NCBI GenBank assembly: GCA_046160825.1
Contig: JBJXHC010000038.1
Location: 1-64,000, forward strand
Direction: 5' to 3'
From: JBJXHC01 sp046160825
Lineage (GTDB): Bacteria; Bacteroidota; Ignavibacteria; UBA10030; UBA6906
DNA length: 64,000 nucleotides
A program made the translations under genes and the position numbers. This document shows positions 63,111 to 64,000 of the stretch, piece after piece. The notes under the pieces were generated by a model. The model was not told where the DNA came from. It saw nothing but the letters and a program-made list of their open reading frames with translations, and did no database searches. How positions within the stretch are numbered: the stretch's first letter is position 1; the number at the start of each line of letters is the position of its first letter.

Positions 63111-63219
63111 GGAGTTTGTGGAGTCTGTAGAGTCTGTAGAGTTCATAGAGTTTATGGAGTTTCGGGGTGTCTCTATAGAACTCTATGAACCCCACGAACT
63201 CTCCAGACTCTATAAACTG
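63111..63219. repeat. nonamer tandem array with inverted second half
   Basis: Six tandem nonamers of form RGAGTYTRT run from 63111 to 63164 (GGAGTTTGT, GGAGTCTGT, AGAGTCTGT, AGAGTTCAT, AGAGTTTAT, GGAGTTTCG). After a short middle, the same unit continues inverted (GAACTCTAT, GAACTCTCC, GACTCTATA) to 63219. The two halves could pair as a long imperfect hairpin. The inverted half reaches the end of the ACMSD-like gene. Confidence 0.75.
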
Positions 63220-64000
63220 CTCTTTCCCAGCCACTCCAACGCCGTCCCACGCAACAATTGCTCTTGTGTTTTCTTATCGAAGCCCAGCGATTCAATCAAC
63301 TTTCCCGGCTCTTGCTCACCGAGCGGGAAAGGATAATCAGAACCGAGAGCTATGCGATTCGCGCCGACAAGCTCAATGAGATACTTGAGCATCGCAGCAT
63401 CGTGCGTGAGTGAATCAACGAAGAAGCGGCCGAGGTACTTGCGCGGGTTGACCGGGTTATCAATGGCGACAAGATCAGGACGGACATCAAAGCCGTGTTC
63501 AATGCGGCCGAGCGTTCCGGGAAATGCGCCGCCACCGTGAGCAAATGCAACTCGCAGTTTTGGCAGACGCTCGAACACGCCGCCGAAGATCATTGAACAA
63601 ATGGCAAGCGAGACTTCCGCGGGCATACCAACGAGCCATGGAAGCCAGTACTTCGGCATGCGCTCCTTGCCCATCATATCCCACGGATGGACGAATACGG
63701 CCGCTCCCAATTCCTCCGCTGCCTGGAAGACCGGGAACAGATTCGGATCATTCAGGTTCCAGTCGTTCACGTGCGTACCGATTTCTATTCCGGCAAGACC
63801 GAGTTGCTTGACGCAACGCTCCAGTTCTTTGATCGCCAGATCGGGCGACTGCATGGGCACGATACCGAGTCCGGCGAACCGCTGTGGATACGCGGAAACA
63901 ACCGACGCGATATGATCGTTGAGAAGCTTGCAGAGATCGTGTGCGTCATTCGGCTTTGCCCAATAACAAAACATCACCGGCACTGTAGAAAGCACTTGCA
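63210..64000 (-). CDS. amidohydrolase, ACMSD-like (5' end beyond window)
   Basis: 263 in-window codons, open to the right edge. The sequence VLSTVPVMFCYWAKPNDAHD is the family pattern of 2-amino-3-carboxymuconate-6-semialdehyde decarboxylase. Metal and active-site segments include GTHVNDWNL, VHPWDMMG, FAHGGGAFPGTLGR and the aspartate in LGSDYPFPLGE. The N-terminal HxH lies outside. In the kynurenine route ACMSD acts after 3-hydroxyanthranilate dioxygenase, which fits kmo and kynU nearby. Confidence 0.87.
   Translation of the reverse strand, partial: QVLSTVPVMFCYWAKPNDAHDLCKLLNDHIASVVSAYPQRFAGLGIVPMQSPDLAIKELERCVKQLGLAGIEIGTHVNDWNLNDPNLFPVFQAAEELGAAVFVHPWDMMGKERMPKYWLPWLVGMPAEVSLAICSMIFGGVFERLPKLRVAFAHGGGAFPGTLGRIEHGFDVRPDLVAIDNPVNPRKYLGRFFVDSLTHDAAMLKYLIELVGANRIALGSDYPFPLGEQEPGKLIESLGFDKKTQEQLLRGTALEWLGKSSL

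Noticed and set aside
63111..63219. CRISPR array
   Set aside because: Units are nine bases, contiguous and degenerate with no spacers; no cas genes nearby.
1..64000. tRNA or rRNA genes
   Set aside because: All gaps between genes are short and none shows a cloverleaf or rRNA-like sequence by eye; a covariance-model scan would settle this.

Overview
The window is a densely coded stretch of a bacterial chromosome with roughly even GC/AT content. It points to the Bacteroidota/Chlorobi/Ignavibacteria side of the FCB group. Supporting markers are a PorZ-like two-component-propeller protein, secreted proteins with choice-of-anchor-J, lamin-tail and FlgD-like C-terminal domains (type IX secretion style), a DUF3276/PUR-type protein, a TonB-dependent receptor with a carboxypeptidase-regulatory N-terminus, and PEGA and PD40 proteins. 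Several promoters read TTGACN-17-TATNNT and Shine-Dalgarno sites are common. That looks unlike the TTTG-type promoters of Bacteroidia and favours a deeper branch such as Ignavibacteria, Kapabacteria or Chlorobi. This taxonomic call is inference.

Layout. 1-5.5 kb: secreted beta-rich proteins and two single-domain response regulators. 5.5-9 kb (minus): nucleotidyltransferase, metK, ahcY (methyl cycle). 9.3-14.4 kb (plus): a coupled run of type 2 IPP isomerase, polyprenyl synthetase, HPr, PTS enzyme I and phosphoglucose/phosphomannose isomerase. 14.4-20 kb: a 33-residue membrane peptide, a glycine-rich protein, then a promoter-led, tightly coupled three-gene envelope operon (metalloprotease/propeller/outer-membrane barrel fusion, BamB-like lipoprotein, PEGA protein). 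20-24.9 kb: Crp regulator, PHP phosphoesterase, ribH, PorZ-like protein, DUF3276. 25-37.6 kb: DUF177, rpmF, plsX, fabH, fabD, DUF3109, fabG, acpP, fabF, rnc, gcvP, TamA-like protein, rsmE.

37.7-50.8 kb (minus): histidine catabolism (hutU, hutI, ftcD, fchA) interleaved with a Cys-rich small protein, a membrane PP2C phosphatase and a secreted zinc protease; a REP/RAYT element; and a compact seven-gene unit: adenosine deaminase, lipoprotein, sixA, lipoprotein, Tat-exported PLP enzyme, small secreted protein, lipoprotein RidA. 50.9-53 kb (plus): Fis-type HTH mini-protein, membrane protein, TrmH methyltransferase.

53-57.7 kb (minus): a complete thiamine salvage locus. A promoter leads into a TPP riboswitch with an intrinsic terminator, then a TonB-dependent receptor, an SSS-family symporter and thiamine pyrophosphokinase. 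57.7-64 kb (minus): arylsulfotransferase-like lipoprotein and kynurenine-pathway genes (kmo, kynU, ACMSD-like), with a Y-family DNA polymerase between the last two, bordered on both sides by degenerate nonamer repeats. No rRNA, tRNA or CRISPR was found.
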